Assembly (NCBI RefSeq): GCF_964204645.1
Contig: NC_134035.1
Location: 2,000,001-2,064,000 of the forward strand
Source of the DNA: Tubulanus polymorphus
Taxonomy: Eukaryota; Nemertea; Palaeonemertea; Tubulaniformes; Tubulanidae
DNA: 64,000 nt
Direction of reading: 5' to 3'
The position numbers were made by a program, and so were the translations under genes. Shown piece after piece: positions 33,576 through 46,159 of the stretch. The first letter of the stretch is position 1. Each line of letters opens with the position of its first letter. Under the pieces are notes generated by a model. The model searched no databases, had not been told where the DNA came from, and saw only the letters and a list, made by a program, of their open reading frames with translations.

Positions 33576-36019
33576 TGGAGTGATACTCATAAAAATACAG
33601 TGCGGAACTCTGTTTGTGGATTTGTGGAACTCGGTGGACTACCATTACTGCTAGACAAGGGCTAGTGAGTGTGTGAGTAGAATTTCTTATAAGTTTCCAA
33701 AACAATTATGAGAATATGTATTCATCAATTTTAATTTGTGAAAATAAATTATATTATGTTCATTTCTTGTATTTTGTTTGTTGAATTGCATAGAGTTTTG
33801 CATTTAAGATTTTGATTTTATTCGGGCAGTTCCTACAGACCGGTCATACCGGAATATAAGGAGTTTTAAAGGGAGAACTTTTCATATTTCGAGCAAGTGT
33901 CTGCTTCGCTTGCCCAATAACTGTAGACTCTCCTACAGTCGTTTCGTAAGCAAATTTTTAGAATCGACTGAATTCATGAATTTGCAAGTAAGACTTGCAA
34001 ATTCATGACCATGACCGAATGTTTTCATCTATTACTACATCATATTTTTCAGGTTGGAGGCGCAAGGCGTTGGAGGTGCATATATTTGAAACAATATATC
34101 TCGTCGCGCTCGACTAACTGGAGCCACGAGCCTTTTTCCTGTTTGGCGTAACAGTATTTCTCAGCCGACTGAGGGCTATCACCATTCACTTCTTACTCTT
34201 CACCATCAGAATACATTACCACATATTTCCTGAAGATGAAAATTTGGCCAAAATGACTGTCATGTCTGTTTTTAGGATGTTTGTCATCATTAGGAACTAT
34301 AGTACCGGTATTTATTGACATTTTTGTTTGTTGATCAGGACTACATCGAACTGGATGTTGGCAAGCGTTAGAACTCACCGAGAGGATAAACAAACAATCG
34401 AACACATATTGGGAGAACTTGACTTCAGTTATAGTGAACTTTACGAGGACTAAATATGTGACACTACCGATTTGCTTTTGAACTAAAAACAGGGCAACTG
34501 AAAAAAAACTGCGTGGCTTCTAGAACCTGTCGTTCTCTCCCAGACGAAACTAGGAATATCCCCGATTCAAATTTACTCTTAAGCCTAATTCTTTCATAGA
34601 AAGTTGTTCCTTTAATAGTTTCAGGGCATTTTTTCTGGTTACAGTGTTAGTGGTAGTTGAATGCACTATTTTAGAGAATAAAATTTAATATGCTCAGAAT
34701 TCTTCCTTTGGCATGTGAGCCTATCGCTTTACCGGATGCTAATACATTCCGCTGACAAAAGAGTTCTATCAAAAATGGTTTGAAATTCGTTTTAAAAGGA
34801 TGATCCCCTTCAAAAAACCTTAAACGATAGTAGAATTATTCGTATACAATGGAATCGTATTAAACATTGAACGAAATTCGGCTAAGAAAAATATCTTTAT
34901 TACTCGCATTCCACAGTAAGATAGCAAGGCCGAGTTAGATATCTACCGTACAGTGCTGCCCCTATGAATTACGGTAGCGGAATTTCTGTGAACTAAAATA
35001 GTAGCGCATATTTACCGCCGGAATTTAAATTTCCTTATTACGTACAATACGGACCAGTGTGGCGCCTAATTCTGATTGAATATGATACTATGAAAACGTT
35101 CTGAATTTTGTATGATATTTCCTAATTTTTTAGGTAACATATTTAATTCTTTTTAGCTAAAATTCACTTACCTATCAATTAATGTAGTATTTATATACAG
35201 AATAACTTATTCGTTTACATTTTTGAATGATAAAATTGACAAAATGTCCATATGTCCAAAATGTCAATATTCTTTCTTCGATATATTCTAATTACGCAGA
35301 AATAATCAGGGAACATACAAACACCTGTCGTTCTCTCCCAGACCATACTAGAAATACCCCGATTCAAATTTACTCTTTCAAGGCTTATTCTTTTATAGAA
35401 AAATTGTTTGGCCAGACGTTTCAGAGCAGTTTTCAGAGTTTGAGAAATTTCCTCGGAATCCGGCCCGCAAATCGGTAATTAGTTCGTCCATTACGGCCGT
35501 TCGAAGACTCTGGCAAGCGAGTATTATGTTAGTTCACGTTTTCCACGCTATCGTTATACATAGGGGCAGCACTAGACGGTCGAGATTGAATTGATCGCGC
35601 TATTTTACTGTGGAGCGGGCTCAATTCAATCGCTAATTCTTTATTTACAGTGAACTATTCTCTCAATTGATAAAGACTTTAAAGCCACGATGATTTTAAA
35701 TGTACGACTTTTGAATTGGGTGAAATGATAAGAATTCATCATATTTTATGTCCTCACGGGCTCAGGGCCCGGGACGCACAGCCACAGGGAGACCTCACTC
35801 CAATTGACTTCGCAAACACGTCACGACACACTAGTGAGGCCGGCCAGGCCCTGACTCGACCAGTTAGTTACAATGGCTTTCTCCCGGCCACAGGCTGGGC
35901 TCTTGTGAAAAACGAGAATCTGTTAAACCAGTGTGACCAGGGGACTGAAAACTGCTGAAAACCTTTGCTGAAGCCTTTAGGCTACTATGTCAGAGTAATT
36001 GTACTGTTTTGCTCCCCTT

Positions 36020-36190
36020 TTCACCCATCCTCCCTCAACCTCTCACCCCATCCTCCCTCAACCTCTCACCCCATCCTCCCTCAACCTCACCCAACCTCAT
36101 CATCCCATTGTCCCCAACCTCTCACCCCATCCTCCCTCAACCTCTCACCCCATCCTCCCCCAACCTCTCACCCCATCCTCCCCCAACTTC
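36020..36190. repeat. CCTCCC minisatellite, copy 2
   Basis: Same unit as at 33040-33315, fewer copies, interrupted by an AACCTCATCATCCCATTGTC variant. Confidence 0.85.
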
Positions 36191-36212
36191 TCGCAGTCAG
36201 TCTCCCTGTTTA

Positions 36213-37095
36213 TGTGATTTCAATTTAATCGTGACAATGTAAATAAAACCCGATCAAGACTGTATATATGTAAGTGTACAAACATGTATTCAATATTCAC
36301 GTGTCTGTGCCGCTTTCTTACTGACGGTCTATCAATACGCATAGCACTGTCCGTTTGATTGCGATACATTCACGGACCTAACTCACTGTATATTAGAAAC
36401 ACATAACTGCTCCCAGTGTAAAACTTATACTTTTAGGCAAATTCAGCACCAGATGTGAAGTACCAACTGCGCACCCCTTGACGGAGAAACCCATCCTAAT
36501 CGGAGCTGCACCGTCGATGTCATACAACTACACTTCGGATACCCCAGGGCCATACTCTCATCTGGAAAATTTGCGTTTGGAAATGTGCTTTCTTCCTATC
36601 TAGTCAACACGCGGGATCATCAACTTAGAGGACTTCTACATCAACATCTACCCGAGGAAAAAAACCACACTAAACTATCGGACTATTTACACGTAGAAAA
36701 CGACCAAAAAAATATAAAAATGGACAAAATGATCTTGTAATATAGCTATTTCCAGAATCTCATTGTATTAAATTAGGCAGCCAGAAAAATTCATCCCAAT
36801 CAGTCGCTTGCCGGTTCAGACTGAATGGAAGATTGTTTGGATGAACCGGAACCGAATTTCCAATTATGTACTTCGATTTTAAAATATTCTGTTTACTCGA
36901 CCGCCGATCACACATCTATATCTGTACTTCGATTTCCGATTTCAAAATCAAACCCCCTGTTTCGCTCCCGGCAGGTGTGGTGGGTCTGTAAGGGACACTC
37001 AATCGAAAAATCAAACAAAATTTACCAGCCAAATAAATAAATAATGGGGACAATCCCTATTTTAAGATAAAAAAAAAAAATGTGATTTCAATTTT
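36213..37095 (+). mobile_element. Retroposed insertion with A-tail and TSD
   Basis: TGTGATTTCAATTT occurs at 36213-36226 and again from 37081, right after a run of 11-12 A. The sister units read TGTGATTTCAATTTTATATT without the insert, so about 850 bp was inserted with a ~14-bp target-site duplication. AATAAATAAATAA lies some 35 bp before the A-tail. These are hallmarks of LINE-driven retroposition. The contents (including a 71-codon frame at 36825-37040) are not recognised; it could be a processed pseudogene, a truncated LINE or a SINE. Confidence 0.65.
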
Positions 37096-40000
37096 ATTTT
37101 TCAGGTTTTCCTCTGTCGGGCAGTGGTGTAAACTTCATCACGAATGCTGGACGTGGTGGACATCAACTGAAATTTATCACAGTTTTACTTCTTCAGTCAA
37201 CTTCTTCCGGACTACTAGTGAACTAACCCGACTATATGTGAACTAACCGGACCATTTAGTCCATTTAGGACCATTTAGATTGATACTCATAAAAAACAGT
37301 CAGTGGTGGATTCCAGGAGGTGTTGAACTCTGTATGTGGATTTGTGGGATTCGGTGGACTACCATTACTGCTAGACAAGGGCTGGTGAGTGTGAGTAGAA
37401 TTTCTTAAAAGTTTCCCAAACAATTATGAGAAAGCTGTTTATCTGTAAACACTGTTCACTGCATTTCATAAGAATTGTCAATGTGGTTATTTGAAGCAGC
37501 CTGTAATTGTGTTGCGGGAATTATAATTCAGGGTTTTTAGTAAGAGCATCAATTTCTACCTTAAAAATTAATTGAATATTTGACATCATTGAATAAAAAT
37601 CGTTTTTGGACCGAATTTCGCGGGCGAATTTCATCAAAATTTGTGACGAAATTAAGGGGGTCAAAACACAAAATCCTGAATATCTCATTTTAGGAGCCTC
37701 GGATCCTAAATCTAACCTCATATTTGTAACCAGCACCCTAAAAAACATGTCTGCACTAAATTTTATTAAAATTGGGCCAAAAAAATATTTTGACTTTGTA
37801 CTCCATTTTTGGGGTGCATATTTTGGGCATTAAAACCCTTATTTGCCCATGAAGATGAATTCCGATTCAAAATCTGATTGCGGATCCGGAATCTACACCT
37901 CAGAATACATATTCCTACCAAATTTCGAAGGAATCAGAGAAAAAAAAGTTTTCGCCGAAAAAAAAACTCCTGGACTAACACCTTAGATTTTTGCCATTTT
38001 TTGCCAAAAAATCGAAACTCTTCGATTTGCTTGAAATTTCAGTCATTTATATTGTCAGGGGTGCTGATTCCAAATCTGCAATCAGATTTTGAATATCTCG
38101 AAAACTCTGGGGTCAAAGGCCTTTTGAAAATTTAGGGATCCCCCAAAAAATTCGAATTTCTCATTTTCTGGGCCTCGGATCCTAAAAATTCGTTCAGATT
38201 TGTGATCAGCACCCCAGAATACAAGTCTAACCGGAATTTCATCAAAATCGGAGACAAAAAATATTTGACCCCTGACACTCATTTTGGGGAGTAGCCTACC
38301 TTAGATTGCCATTTCTCTGATATACCGGTAACTAGACACTCTTACACTGTGTATAACTGTTCGGTGGCCTCAAATCTATTAAGTTTCATTTATATCTTTT
38401 AGGATGTTTCTCATCATTAGGATGGAATTATTGACTTTTTGAGTTTGATGATCAGGATCAGATGAACTGGATGAATATGTGTTGGCAGTGTTAGAACTCA
38501 CCGGGAGGATAAACAAACAAACGAACAAATATTGGGAGAACTTGACTTCAAATTTACTCTTCTTTAATAGTTTCCGAGCATTATTTCTGGTTACAGTGTT
38601 AGTGGTAGTTGAATGCACTATTTTAGAGAATAAAATTAAATTTGCTTGAAATTCTTCCTTTGGCATGTGAGCTTAGCGCTTTACTGGATGCTAATACATT
38701 CCGCAGACAAAAGAGTTCTATCACAAACGGTTTATAAATTCGTTTTAGAAAGAGAATCCCCTTCTAAAAACCTTAAACGATAGTCGAATTATTCATATAC
38801 AATGGAATCGTATTAGATAATCAACGAAATTCGGCTAAGAAAAATATCTGTATTACTCGCATGCCACAGTAAAATCGCAAGGCTGAGTTAGATATTTACC
38901 GTACAGTGCTGCCCCTATGAATAACGATAGCGGAATTTCTGCGAACTAAAATAGTAGCGCATATTTACCGCCGGAATTTAAATGTCCTTATTACGTACAA
39001 TACCGACCAGTTTGTTGTCTAATTCTGATTTAATATGATACTATGAATACGTTCTGAATTTTGTATGATATTTCCTTATTTTTAGGTAACATATTTAATT
39101 TTTTTTAGCTAAAATTCACTTACTTATCAATTGATATAGTATTTGTATACAGAATAAATTATTCATTTTCATTTTTTAATGATAATTTATCATCAGAATT
39201 GACAAAATGTTCATATTTTTTCTTCGATTATAGTCTATTTGCGCGCAAATAAACAGGGAACATACAAACACCTATCGCTCTCTCCCAGACCATACTAGAA
39301 ATACCCCGATTCATCTTAACTCTTTTAAGGCTCATTCTCTTATAGAAAAACTGTTTGGTTTGAACGTTTGAGAGCAGTTTTCAGAGTTTGAGAATTTTCC
39401 TCGGAATCCGGCCCGCAAATCGGTAATTAGTTCGTCCACTCCTGCCGTTCGAAGACTCTGGCAAGCGAGCATTATGTTAGTTCACATTTTCCACGCTATC
39501 GTTATACATAGCGGCAGCACTAGACGGTCGAGATTGAATTAATCGCGCAATTTTACTGTGGAGCGGGCTCAATTCAATCGCTAATTCTTTATTTACAGTG
39601 AACTATTCCCTCAATTGATAAAGACTTTAAAGCCGCGATGATTCTAAATGTACGAATTTTGATATTGGTAAAAAAGATAAAAATTCATACATGATATTTC
39701 ATTTTCATGTCCTCAGGTACACACACAGTTTAGGGGGACCTCACTCCAGTGACTTCGCAGACACTTCACGACAGTCAGTGGAGGCCGGGACCTACTCAAA
39801 TTTAGTCTGAATCAGTCAGTCGTTTTTACTACGGGTTCTGGGTTGTTTAGGGAACGACGGCTAGGTGCTAGACTAACAGGGACCTCACTCGGTGTCAAAA
39901 ACCACTTTCTAGCCTACACGGGCCGCACTACCCTAGCCGCTTGCATTGCACATGGTGCAGCAGGCGATAGTTTCACAAATCTTGATGAACTGTTCTTCAA

Positions 40001-40184
40001 CTTCCTCCGGCACCACATCTTGTTCAGCAGGTTAAGACCAGCTGACTCGACCAGTTAGTTACACCAGCTTTCTCCCACTGCCACAGGCTGGGCTCTTGTG
40101 TAAAACGTGAATCTGTTAATCCAGCGTGACTGAAAACTGCTGAAAACTTTTGCTTAAGCCTGAGTTATTGTGTTTGCTTCTCTT

Positions 40185-40455
40185 TTCACCCATCCTCCCC
40201 AACCTCTCACCCCACCCTCCCTCAACCTCTCACCCCATCCTCTCTCAACCTCTCACCCCATCCTCCCTCAACCTCTCACCCCATCCTCCCCAACCTCTCA
40301 TCCCATCCTCCCCCACCTCTCACCCCATCCTCCCCAACCTCTCATCCCATACTCCCTCAACCTCTCACCCCATCCTCCCCAACCTCTCATCCAATTGTCC
40401 CTCAACCTCTCACCACATCCTCCCCCAACCTCTCATCCCATCCTCCCTCAACTTC
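40185..40455. repeat. CCTCCC minisatellite, copy 3
   Basis: Same unit as the other two copies, with several CAATTGTCC and CATACTCC variants. Confidence 0.9.
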
Positions 40456-42139
40456 TCAGTTAGTCTCCCTGTTAATGTGATTTCAATTTTATATTTCAGG
40501 TTTTCTTCGGGCTGTTGTATAAACTTCATCATGAATACTGGACGTTGACTTCAACTGAAATTCATCACAGTTTTACTTCTTCAGTCAACTTCTTCCGGAC
40601 TACTAGTGAACTAACTGGACTACTAGTCAACTAACCGGACTATTAGTGAACTAACTGGACTATTTGTGAACTAACCAGACTATATGTGAACTAACTGGAC
40701 TATTTAGTCAACTAACCGGACTATAAGTGGATAAAAAAACAGTCAGTGGTGGACTCCAGGAGGTGTATGTGGATTTGTGGAACTCAGTGGACTACCATTA
40801 CTGCTAGACAAGGGCTAGTGAGTGTGTGAGTAGAATTTCTTATAAGTTTCCCAAACAATTATGAGAAAGCAGTTTATCTGTAAACACTGTTTTCTGCATT
40901 TCATAAGAATTTTCAATGTGGTTATTTGAGGCAGCCTGTAATTGTGTTGCAGGAATTATAATTCAGGGTTTTAGTAAGAGCATCAATTTCTACCTTAAAA
41001 ATTAATTGAATATTTGATCATTGAATAATATTCGATTTTGGGCCGAATTTCCCAGGCAAATTTCATCAAAATTTGTGACGAAATTAAGGGGGTCAAAACA
41101 CGAAATCCTGAATATCTCATTTTAGGTGCCTCGGATCCAAAATCTAACCCCATATTCGTAATCAGCACCCCAAAAAACATGTCTGCACTAAGTTTTATTA
41201 AAATTGGGCCAAAAAAATATTTTGACTTTGTACCCCATTTTTGGGGTGCATATTTTGGGCATTAAAACCCATATTTGCCCAAGAAGATGAATTCCGATTC
41301 ATAATCTGATTGCGGATCCGGAATCTACACCTTAGAATACATATTCCTACCAATTTTAGAAGGAATCAGAGAAAAAAAAGTTTTCGCCGAAAAAAAACTC
41401 CTGGACCTTAGATTTTTGCCATTTTTGGCCAAAAAACCGAATCTCTTCGATTTGCTTGAAATTTTAGTCCTTTATATTTTCAGGGGTGCTGATTCCAAAT
41501 CTGCAATCAGATTTTGAATATCTCGAAAACTCTGGGGTCCAAGGCCTTTTGAAAATATAGGGGGGTCCCCCAATAATTCGAATTTCTCATTTTCTGGGCC
41601 TCAGATCCGAAAAATTCTTTCAGATTTGTAATCAGCACCCAAGGATACATGTCTATACTGAATTTCATCAAAATCGGAGACAAAAAATATTTGACCCCTG
41701 ACACTCATTTTGGGGAGTAGCCTACCTGAGATTGCCATTTCTCTGATACACCGGTAACTAGACTTAACTCTTACACTGTGTATAACTGATTGGTTGCCTC
41801 AATTCTATAAAGTTTCATTTATATCTTTTAGGATGTTTGTCATCACTAGGATGGAATTATTGACGTTTGTGTTTGATGATCAGGACTACATCAGATGAAC
41901 TGGATAAAATATGTGTTGGCAGCATTAGAACTCACCGGGAGGATAAACAAACAAACGAACACATATTGAGAGAACTTGACTTCAGTTATAGTGAACTTTA
42001 TGTCCACGAGGACTAACTATGTGATGACTTTGCTGCTGATGGGATAAATATCTGTTTGAACTAAAAACTGTAAAACTAAAAGTACTGATGGCATCTAGAA
42101 TCTGCCGGATAGAAAACAACGAGGAACATAGAAGTTCAG

Positions 42140-42422
42140 GTGATATACAATCCCCTCTCTGTCTCTTTCTATCATCTCTCATACTCATCTCATTCTCATC
42201 CTCATCTCACTCTTTCTCATTCTCATCTCATACTCATCTCTCATACTCATCTCTCATACTCATCTCTCATACTCATCTCTCATACTCATCTCTCATCCTC
42301 ATCTCTCATCTCACTCTTTCATCCTCATCTCATACTCATCTCATTCTCATCCTCATTTCACTCTTTTTCTCATTCTCATCTCTCTCATCACTCATCTTAC
42401 TCATCCTCACTCTGGTCTCATT
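42140..42422. repeat. CTCAT-type minisatellite
   Basis: Irregular copies of CTCATACTCATCT and TCTCATCCTCAT. Pyrimidine-rich and non-coding. Confidence 0.9.
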
Positions 42423-42477
42423 CACCATCTACCGGGTTGTGATAGGAACTAGTTCCTGTCTCGCCCGGTAGATGGCA
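42423..42477. other. Imperfect 50-bp palindrome
   Basis: CCATCTACCGGG and CCCGGTAGATGG pair outside, AGGAACT and AGTTCCT pair at the centre (42450/42451). It could be a small foldback element or fragile site. Confidence 0.7.
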
Positions 42478-42540
42478 TTATTTTTTTAATAAAATTTGCT
42501 TAAGCAATGGATAAATATGAGTTCCCCTGCGGCCGTCATT

Positions 42541-42612
42541 ACGTCCCTATAGCGTAGTGGGTAGGGTGCTGGACTGCTAGACCAGTGGTTGGTGGTTCAA
42601 ATCCCGTATTTT
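42541..42612 (+). repeat. tRNA-derived SINE-like sequence
   Basis: TAGCGTAGTGGGTAG resembles an A box and GGTTCAAATCCC a B box at typical distance, with CTGGACTGCTAGACCAG in the anticodon-arm position (GCT in the loop). The T-stem and acceptor do not pair well, so it is not an intact tRNA. It is followed by an AT-rich tail and a two-copy AATAAAATGTTGAATTTT repeat. Confidence 0.5.
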
Positions 42613-42955
42613 TAAATAATATTTTATTGGTTGTTGATTAAATAAAATGTTGAATTTTGATTTTGTTCGTTTCAATAAAATGTTGAATTTTACTTTTGCA
42701 AACAAGCTGTAACAAATTCCTACTTTGAATGTGGAATAAATCCTTTGATTTGTACTTTGCGTTTGTCCTTTCCTTTTTGACTTTTCCTTGAACGTGAGAA
42801 GTTGTAAGAGAGTCCTTTCCGGGGCAAGTGGAAGTTGTGAGAGGGGAGAGTCCTTTCCGGGGCAAAGTGCCCGAGACAAAGAGATTTTATTAAAGAGAGC
42901 ATTTTATAAATGGACGTTTATTTATTTACGTTACTTTTTATAACATGCGGCAAAA
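42613..42955. other. Non-coding spacer with short direct repeats
   Basis: AGAGTCCTTTCCGGGGCAA occurs twice (about 42808-42828 and 42847-42866). No gene is seen. Confidence 0.4.
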
Positions 42956-42959
42956 CGAA

Positions 42960-43335
42960 ATAATGAGTAGAGTCTGCGTCTCGAGGTTTGAGGATGATGC
43001 TGTAGTCGGAGTAGAGTCTGCGTCTCGAGGTTTGACGATGGTGCTGTAGTCGGAGTAGAGTCTGCGTCTCGAGGTTTGAAGATGGTTCTGTAGTCGGAGT
43101 AGAGTCTGCGTCTCGAGGTTTGAAGATTGTTTTGTAGTCTCTCGAGGTTTGAAGATGGTTCTGTAGTCGGAGTAGAGTCTGCGTCTCGAGGTTTGAGGAT
43201 GGTACTGTAGTCGGAGTAGAGTCTGCTTCGAGGTTTGAAGATGGTTCTGTAGTCGGAGTAGGGTCTGCGTCTCAAGGTTTGACGATGGTACTGTAGTCGG
43301 AGTAGAGTCTGCGTCTCGAGGTTTGAAGATATTGC
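42960..43335. repeat. 44-bp minisatellite
   Basis: About eight copies of a 44-bp unit containing GTAGTCGGAGTAGAGTCTGC and GTCTCGAGGTTTGA. As 44 is not a multiple of three, one pass reads all three frames; at least two minus-strand frames stay open (42931-43341 and 42938-43366). There is no other sign of coding. Confidence 0.9.
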
Positions 43336-43488
43336 CGTCACTCAAATATTGCCGGCTGAAAAACAAATCGGATAATCGTCAAGCTAATGAAGATGCAAAA
43401 TGTACGGATGGGTATAGTTTAATATAATTACCTTATCTTAATGTAAAGATACCGAAACAGCAAAATGTGAGTTGATGCGGTTTCCAAT

Positions 43489-43700
<212 letters not shown>

Positions 43701-43874
43701 CTAGTTCAGGACGTTGCGACAAACGAATTGTGTGTACATGTAGTAGTTGTCAGTAGTAGCGAACTGGTTTCGGTTTAACCCTAAAAAGACACAATATTCA
43801 TAATGTATGAATGTGCGCGAAATAGAACATCGGAAATCAGCGACAACAGCAACTCGTCTTCATCAGCAAATTAG

Positions 43875-44066
43875 CCGTCATCTGTTTGTAGTGGAAATCC
43901 GACATCAACAGCAGCAGCAACACCAGTAAAAGCAGCAGCAGTATCGGGATCTCCTCCGCAATCGTCAGCACCAACAGCCGCCAGTCTCATCTTGCGTTCT
44001 CAATCGCTAGGCGTCACAAATTCCTTCACGTTCCAGTCTCTCCTTACATCATCAGCCGCTTATTAG
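43875..44066 (+). CDS. Possible Ser/Ala-rich terminal exon
   Basis: A 63-codon open stretch from just after TTCATCAGCAAATTAG (a possible acceptor) to TAG at 44064. It encodes a low-complexity sequence with AAATPVKAAA and SPPQSSAPTAAS. There is no ATG, and the CAG-derived bias alone could produce it. It could be the exon downstream of the (CAG)70 frame, but no matching donor is evident. Confidence 0.2.
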   Translation, partial: PSSVCSGNPTSTAAATPVKAAAVSGSPPQSSAPTAASLILRSQSLGVTNSFTFQSLLTSSAAY

Positions 44067-44189
44067 TTGGTTCTTCGCTTGAAGCCACACTTTCTTCACG
44101 CCTTGTTTCAGAGCTCTTATAGGTTGACCTTCATCACTGGACATCAGTTCTCGGACTGGCATCGGGCGGCTCGAACCGCGCTTCTAATA

Positions 44190-44290
44190 CCTACGTCAAC
44201 CAATCAGCGACGGTGCATCATCGATGCGACCGGATTGGATCAATCAGAAAGCTCGATCGCGCATTCCTGTGACAGACCCGAGTCCGTGAC
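44190..44290. promoter_or_regulatory. CCAAT-box promoter-like stretch
   Basis: CCAATCAG at 44200-44207 and an inverted CCAAT (ATTGG) at 44234-44238 lie in a CpG-containing segment with CGTCA/TGACG half-sites. A similar pair occurs at 57336-57368. Orientation and target are unknown. Confidence 0.3.
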
Positions 44291-44399
44291 GCTAATCCGC
44301 AAGAACCATTCAATTCGTGCCAAACATTTTCAATGGGGCCTACAGGTCATCGAGTTTAATTCGACTATTCATAGAGGCACACATTGTTAAAGATAGAAA

Positions 44400-44720
44400 T
44401 ATCGAATGCGACGATTTTAGGCTGAAATTGTATGCTGAAATTTTATCTAATGGTTTAGATAAACTCCAACAAACTTTAGTGTAGATTTCCCTTCTATTTA
44501 AGTCTGGTTTTGAACTGTAATACCGGCTCAATTTTACTTTTTCGAGTTTTGCTTTAGGATATTGAAGTTTGCTTAAGGGTTTGTGCAGTCACGCGGCACT
44601 ATTGTGTAGTAGAGCGTATGGCATTTCTCCAGTGAGTTATTCTCTATTAGATAGAGTCGTTTTGAATCCGAATTTATACACAAGTTCACCAGACATCGCC
44701 GCGTACACATCTTCTTTAAT
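44400..44720. other. No recognised gene
   Basis: AT-rich spacer. It may include the decayed upstream part of the GPCR remnant that follows, but I cannot align it by eye. Confidence 0.3.
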
Positions 44721-44724
44721 TGAA

Positions 44725-44875
44725 ATCTGGTGATGTTAAAGAATTATCTCAAAGTTTTATCATCAGTTGAGAAAGAACTGTGATTGATCACCGCGCGCTG
44801 CTTGCACCGAATAGTCGCTTGGATTTCTTCAGTTCGAGGAAATAAAAAAGTTTCCCAAACCCTCACCACTAAACT
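44725..44875 (+). pseudogene. Relic of a GPCR 3' end (inverted)
   Basis: GCTGCTTGCACCGAATAGTC through TTTCTTCAGTTCGAGG and AAAGTTTCCCAAA at 44797-44862 matches the minus-strand sequence just downstream of the GPCR stop (47437-47504), including an AATAAA-like word. Just before it, codons resembling the receptor's helix-8 end (KNYLKVLSSVEKEL then TGA, against KQFREKFVQLLKC) can be read, with an upstream in-frame stop. The 3' flank match is direct; the coding similarity is weak. Confidence 0.5.
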
Positions 44876-45011
44876 TAAAATAACAAACTAATATTGTAAA
44901 AAAGTCGAAGCCCCTGGTGAAATTACTCCGCTGCCGGGACCGGTATTGTGGGATAAATAAATAATTCAGCCAGAAACGACTGAATTAAACATAATTTACC
45001 CCACACCAGTT

Positions 45012-45188
45012 ATTTTGTAGGACTCACGCATTAGCAACCTCATTCCAGGGAGGACAGTACTCTCGACTCGCCCGCTTACCGGAGATCACTTGCCACATCC
45101 TGACCCGCCTCCTCCGAGACTCGAACCTGGGCCACAGCGGTGACACGCTAGTCGCCGACCGACTAAGCCATCCGGTCCGCCCGATTGT
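45012..45188 (-). mobile_element. tRNA-derived SINE
   Basis: The minus strand reads GGCGGACCGGATGGCTTAGTC (head) with A box TGGCTTAGTCGG and B box GGTTCGAGTCT about 50 nt later, followed by a ~100-bp body ending near CCTACAAAATAACTGG. This is the layout of a tRNA-headed SINE. I see no unambiguous target duplication. Confidence 0.6.
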
Positions 45189-45189
45189 G

Positions 45190-46120
45190 ACAGGAAAACA
45201 TTCGAACATATTCCACGGCCATTCACATTCGGACAAAAGACCATGACGTCACAATGGTCAACGCCGTGACGATGTCGACTCAGACTGAAATCGCCCGTTT
45301 CTGACCAAACTTGCAGCTCCAGAGTCTATATCTTGAATCTCTACAAATATATACTGATCGTTGCAGCATATTAGGCCTAGATACGACGGGTGGTTTTTGA
45401 ATTTGAGAGTTCTAAATAGCGTATTTCCGTTTCAAAAATCCAATATCCTAAATCCCACAAAACTCTACGTGCGTCTCGTATGACAGCCGATCTGACTCAT
45501 GTACAGAATATATAAAGACTAATCACGTCCCGGTCACGGCCATGGTTCCAGTTAAGTCGTGCGCGACACATTTTGTTCAAATACGTATGCAACTTGCGCC
45601 TCTTAACCCTTAAAAAACTTCGATTATAGTTAAGGAATGATTATTTTACTTTTAATATCACTATCATCAACGGCCAAAACCATTCCTTGGCCATTCATTG
45701 TCGAACGAAAGTTGGGCTCGGCTGATAATGGTTTTCACCCCACATACCCAAACTAACTTTTGAAATAATCAAACCTTTAGAAAGAGGGGTATCCCGGTAC
45801 AGGTATGCCAGTACATCCGAGCCGAATATAGAAGGAAATCCCCCACCTGTTTGGTACTCTTTCTCCAGGCGAAAAAGTCCAGAAAATCCCTTGTTTTAAC
45901 ATCAATCTGTCTCTCAGGACCAATGGATTTGGGGTCCCTCTTCATTACAATTATGGTCTGATGCCTGACTGGATAAATGGATGACTGGTGACCGAATGAC
46001 CGAGTGACTGATTGATGAGATATTCTTAACAATACAATCTAGGAAATGCAGAAATCACAGAGGACCCTTAAGGCGGGGATCTGAGACATAGACTTCTGGA
46101 CCCCGTCAATAACTGTGCAA
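45190..46120. other. No recognised gene
   Basis: Unique-looking sequence with only short frames. No splice-bounded exon or repeat could be supported. Confidence 0.4.
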
Positions 46121-46159
46121 AATGAATGAAGCGTATTCGAAGGAGAAAAGGTGGCACCA

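Larger units (their letters stand above)
30480..42060. repeat. Segmental array of 3-4 kb units
   Basis: Four units are visible: about 30480-33690, 34200-37400, 37500-40850 and a partial one 40980-42060. Each full unit runs through a GGGGTGCTGATTCCAAATCT region, a block with GTTAGAACTCACCGGGAGGA, a GCAGCACTAGACGGTCGAGA region, a CCTCCC minisatellite, a TTTCAGGTTTTCC region and a GGACTA minisatellite. The first and third are nearly identical at an offset of about 7.15 kb; the second is more diverged and starts later. This implies duplication of a two-unit segment. No frame is convincingly coding. A 71-codon frame at 32693-32908 recurs at 39843-40058 only because of the recent copy. Confidence 0.8.

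Noticed and set aside
32693-40058. 71-codon frame repeated at 32693 and 39843 as a conserved gene
   Set aside because: The two copies lie in nearly identical segmental duplicates and the frame is missing from the diverged middle unit.
42541-42612. Functional tRNA-Ser(GCT)
   Set aside because: Anticodon arm is suggestive but T-stem and acceptor stem do not pair; treated as SINE-like.
44067-44390. 107-codon frame
   Set aside because: Overlaps the CCAAT-rich stretch, does not start at ATG, and shows no recognisable domain.
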